From the NCBI RefSeq assembly GCF_933775445.1, contig NW_026089475.1:124001-188000 (forward strand): a stretch of DNA of 64,000 nt. The letters run 5' to 3'. This stretch comes from Argentina anserina (Eukaryota > Streptophyta > Magnoliopsida > Rosales > Rosaceae). Shown here piece by piece: positions 61,616 to 64,000 of the stretch (position 1 is the stretch's first letter; every line of letters begins with the position of its first letter). The translations under genes were made by a program, and so were the position numbers. The notes below the pieces were generated by a model, which was given only the letters and a program-made list of their open reading frames with translations, was not told the DNA's origin and did no database searches.

Positions 61616-63468
61616 TGTTAGAACGTCTATAAAATACCCTGTAAAACATCATCGTTAGTATAGAATAAGCAGGGATCGTTCAGTCCGGGGAATCAAAAGG
61701 GCCTCAACACTTATCATGTTATTGGGAGATTTGAGTTGGATTCTGAAACTACAACTTAAAATAAATCCTAAATTACTTATATACAATTGATCAACCATTC
61801 ATCACATAAACAAAACACGAATTTCACTCAAGAAACATGTATGACACGCATAGAACAACATATAGGCATTAAGTATTTTCGATTCTTCTTAAGTCTATTT
61901 CAATTCCAATTCTAATTAGAGTCCGAAGCCGTTCATCTAATCGTTAAGACTTCTTAATTATTTAGAATCAACGAAGCGTTCAATTCTAAACATATGCTAA
62001 AGATAGTTCAACATAACGAAGCGTCTAGTTAAACAACAAAGTAGCACATAAGCACATTAAGTCGAATTGGAGACATGTTACACAAGCATGGCGTCACTCA
62101 TCTTGATTAAACATGCAAATTCCTAGAACTATCACAGCCCTATATAAGTATCCATAATTGAAACACGAAGCGCATATTCAATCAATGAACACTTTGGTGA
62201 ATGAAATCGCAACCTGAGGAGAACCATGGCCTTGGCTTCCTCAAGCATTGATTTAGATGTACAAGTTCAAGGAACAAATCGAAATAAAACCTAAAAACAA
62301 TTCGGAAACCTACTGCCCATAATCATCTAACACGTCAAACATACATATTTCAATGAATTCATACAATCAAAACATAAAACCAAAGAAGTCTGAATTTATG
62401 TTCTTCATATATAAAACCGAAAATCCCATCCAAGAATTCATACAATGAAATCGAAAATTGCAGAAAACCAAAAGAAAAATTACAAGACATGGATGAATCA
62501 CACTTTAGAAACCTTCTAGGATTCGGCAAGAATGGATTCGGATTTGGATGAGGAGGAAGATGAGCACGGTTTTGTGGTGATGGATGAAGATTTTGTGGCT
62601 TGAATTTTCTGGATGTGTTTGGGCAGCAATTCGGCTGTGTTTGTGGGAGAATGGAGATGGTGAATTGTGAGGGAGGCCATGTCTTTTATAGAGGAAGGAG
62701 GAGAGGAGAGGCTGCTAGGGTTTTGAATGGGCTGATCCATGTATGCACGGCTGGGATTTCTTCTTTTTAATTAGATCTAATGGCTGCCCTTCTTTTCCTT
62801 GTAGAACAAGCTCTTATCTCCTTGTTTCTCTAGGGTTAGCATGGCATGGGCTGGGCTCCTTCTCCTTGGCTGATTTGGATAGCATGGCAAGAACTTCTTC
62901 TCCTTAAATTATCTCTTCAAATCTGAAAATAAGAAAAGAAAATCAATAGTAAGAGATAATACATTTCGAAAATCATGTCCTAATCTAGATATTTGTTTTC
63001 TTAAAAAGACACATGTAATAGATGAACTCAACTAGATTAGGAAAGTTTCTAATTTGCAAAAAGGAAACTTACTAGAATAAGTAAGTTACTAGAACAAGGA
63101 AGTTCATTTAGGAAAGTTTCGTGATAAGAGTTTGAGTTCAAGTAGGACTTTCCAAAATGGTACGTTTCCTAGTTTAACAAGGATTCCTAATGCAAGAATA
63201 ACTCTCAAGATATCGCCAATGCGACCAAAACGTAGAAAGATGAAGACTCCTAATTCAACTAGGTTTCCTTGTCCTATAAGGATTCATACTCAAACTAGGA
63301 CTCTAGACCAATTCTTCGTTTTTAACTCGTTTAAGCACAAAGACACATCCAATACCATCCTAGACTCCTATTGTGACTCAATGACTCTATACTACAATAA
63401 TAAGGGCTAAGTAAAGTACGAATGGAGGTAAAAACATGTTAAGAACGTCGCACAAAGTGCTCCTATCA
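61616..63468 (-). repeat. 3' LTR of element 2 (1853 bp, diverged)
   Basis: On the - strand it starts TGATAGGAGC at 63468 and ends CTAACA at 61616. It is 178 bp shorter than the LTR of element 1. Thirteen bases are missing at the end, and most of the rest is missing from the U3 part that holds the GCCGTG cluster. The R/U5 part is well conserved. One GCCGTG remains (62746-62751), and GCCATG stands at 62840-62845 and 62883-62888. Confidence 0.9.
62683..62690 (-). promoter_or_regulatory. TATA box of element 2 LTR
   Basis: TATAAAAG on the - strand, at the position corresponding to TATATATAG of element 1. The sequence differs but the function would be kept. Confidence 0.65.
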
Positions 63469-63482
63469 ACTACCCCACACTT
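63469..63482 (-). other. Polypurine tract of element 2
   Basis: On the - strand AAGTGTGGGGTAGT adjoins the LTR start, identical to element 1. This fixes the orientation: internal sequence lies to the right, so this LTR is the 3' one. Confidence 0.85.
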
Positions 63483-64000
63483 GGCTTTTGCTAGTCCCTT
63501 AGCAAAACAACACAAAACTCTATTGCCCCTAAATGATTGCCTCACAATCTCAAAACACATAGCTTTCAAGTTAAAGAATTTAAATGTAAGCACATAAATT
63601 CCAAGTTTCATCAACATGGTTCTTAGTATGAATAAGTAAGAAATGAGACAATAGGCACATAACATGTTTAGTCAATTCAATCCTCCTCACAAGGCATACT
63701 CTCTTCTTTTCACTTAAATTCATGGTTACGATTCACACACAAGTATATGCAAGAGAAAGGATAATAAAGCATCAAATAGCTTGCATATTTCATCAAATGA
63801 AAGCACTTTGTGAATAACATTAGGAAAACCTCATTTAACAACTAAGTGCACAAATGGACCAAAACCATATGCTCAACTCTTGTGATCGTCTCCACAAACC
63901 AAGATTTGCTCATTTTAAGAATCATTAGGATCATTATACAAGGTGAATGCTTAGGCTTAGCTAAAGGCATGGAATATCAAGGAATTACAAAGGTAATCCT
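63483..64000 (-). other. 3' internal non-coding end of element 2
   Basis: Reverse-complement counterpart of about 58040-58574 in element 1, with base changes and small indels. No coding region is supported. Short open stretches here span the LTR junction or mirror A/T bias. Confidence 0.8.

Larger units (their letters stand above)
61616..64000 (-). mobile_element. Partial second Athila-like element (element 2), 3' end only
   Basis: The reverse complement matches the 3' internal end and LTR of element 1 with scattered substitutions and indels. It is therefore a related but older copy in the opposite orientation. Only its 3' LTR (61616-63468) and about 530 bp of 3' internal region are in the window; the coding part and other LTR lie to the right. 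Its target duplication cannot be tested. The flanking five satellite bases on the left are GTAAA. Confidence 0.9.

Overview
The window is plant nuclear DNA, most likely a flowering plant. It is pericentromeric or centromere-like heterochromatin made of one satellite family invaded by Athila-type LTR retrotransposons. The evidence is a Ty3/gypsy polyprotein of the Athila lineage, a primer-binding site matching plant tRNA-Asp, and tens of kilobases of head-to-tail satellite. I see no host gene, tRNA, rRNA or CRISPR array. The species cannot be named from the sequence alone.

Layout: (1) 1-48039, an uninterrupted satellite array, all in one orientation, running off the left edge. The unit is compound: a core of about 108 bp plus one, two or three copies of a 41-bp module. 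This gives units of 148/149, 189/190 and about 231 bp, plus a rare 145-bp recombinant. Units are organised in nested higher-order repeats of 785, 819, 863, 1284, 1690, 1852, 2246, 2861, 3826 and 4989 bp. (2) 48040-60619, a complete 12,580-bp Athila-like element on the + strand. It has 2031-bp LTRs in which I found no difference, 5-bp target duplications (AACTC) and intact Gag-protease and RT-RNase H-integrase frames. (3) 60620-61615, about 1 kb of the same satellite in the same orientation. (4) 61616-64000, the 3' LTR and 3' internal end of a second, older, related element on the - strand, running off the right edge.

How the parts work together: the first element has everything needed for autonomous retrotransposition except an envelope-like gene, which some Athila relatives carry. 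Gag-protease and RT-integrase lie in the same frame, separated by one UAG stop followed by CAA UUA. This is the leaky-stop context known from tobacco mosaic virus, so Pol is probably made by stop-codon readthrough. Identical LTRs, intact frames and a perfect target duplication point to a very recent insertion into an already formed array, as reported for young ATHILA elements in Arabidopsis centromeres. The many open frames across the satellite are by-products of its A-rich/T-poor strand bias and of the 189-bp unit being a multiple of three. I do not treat them as genes.
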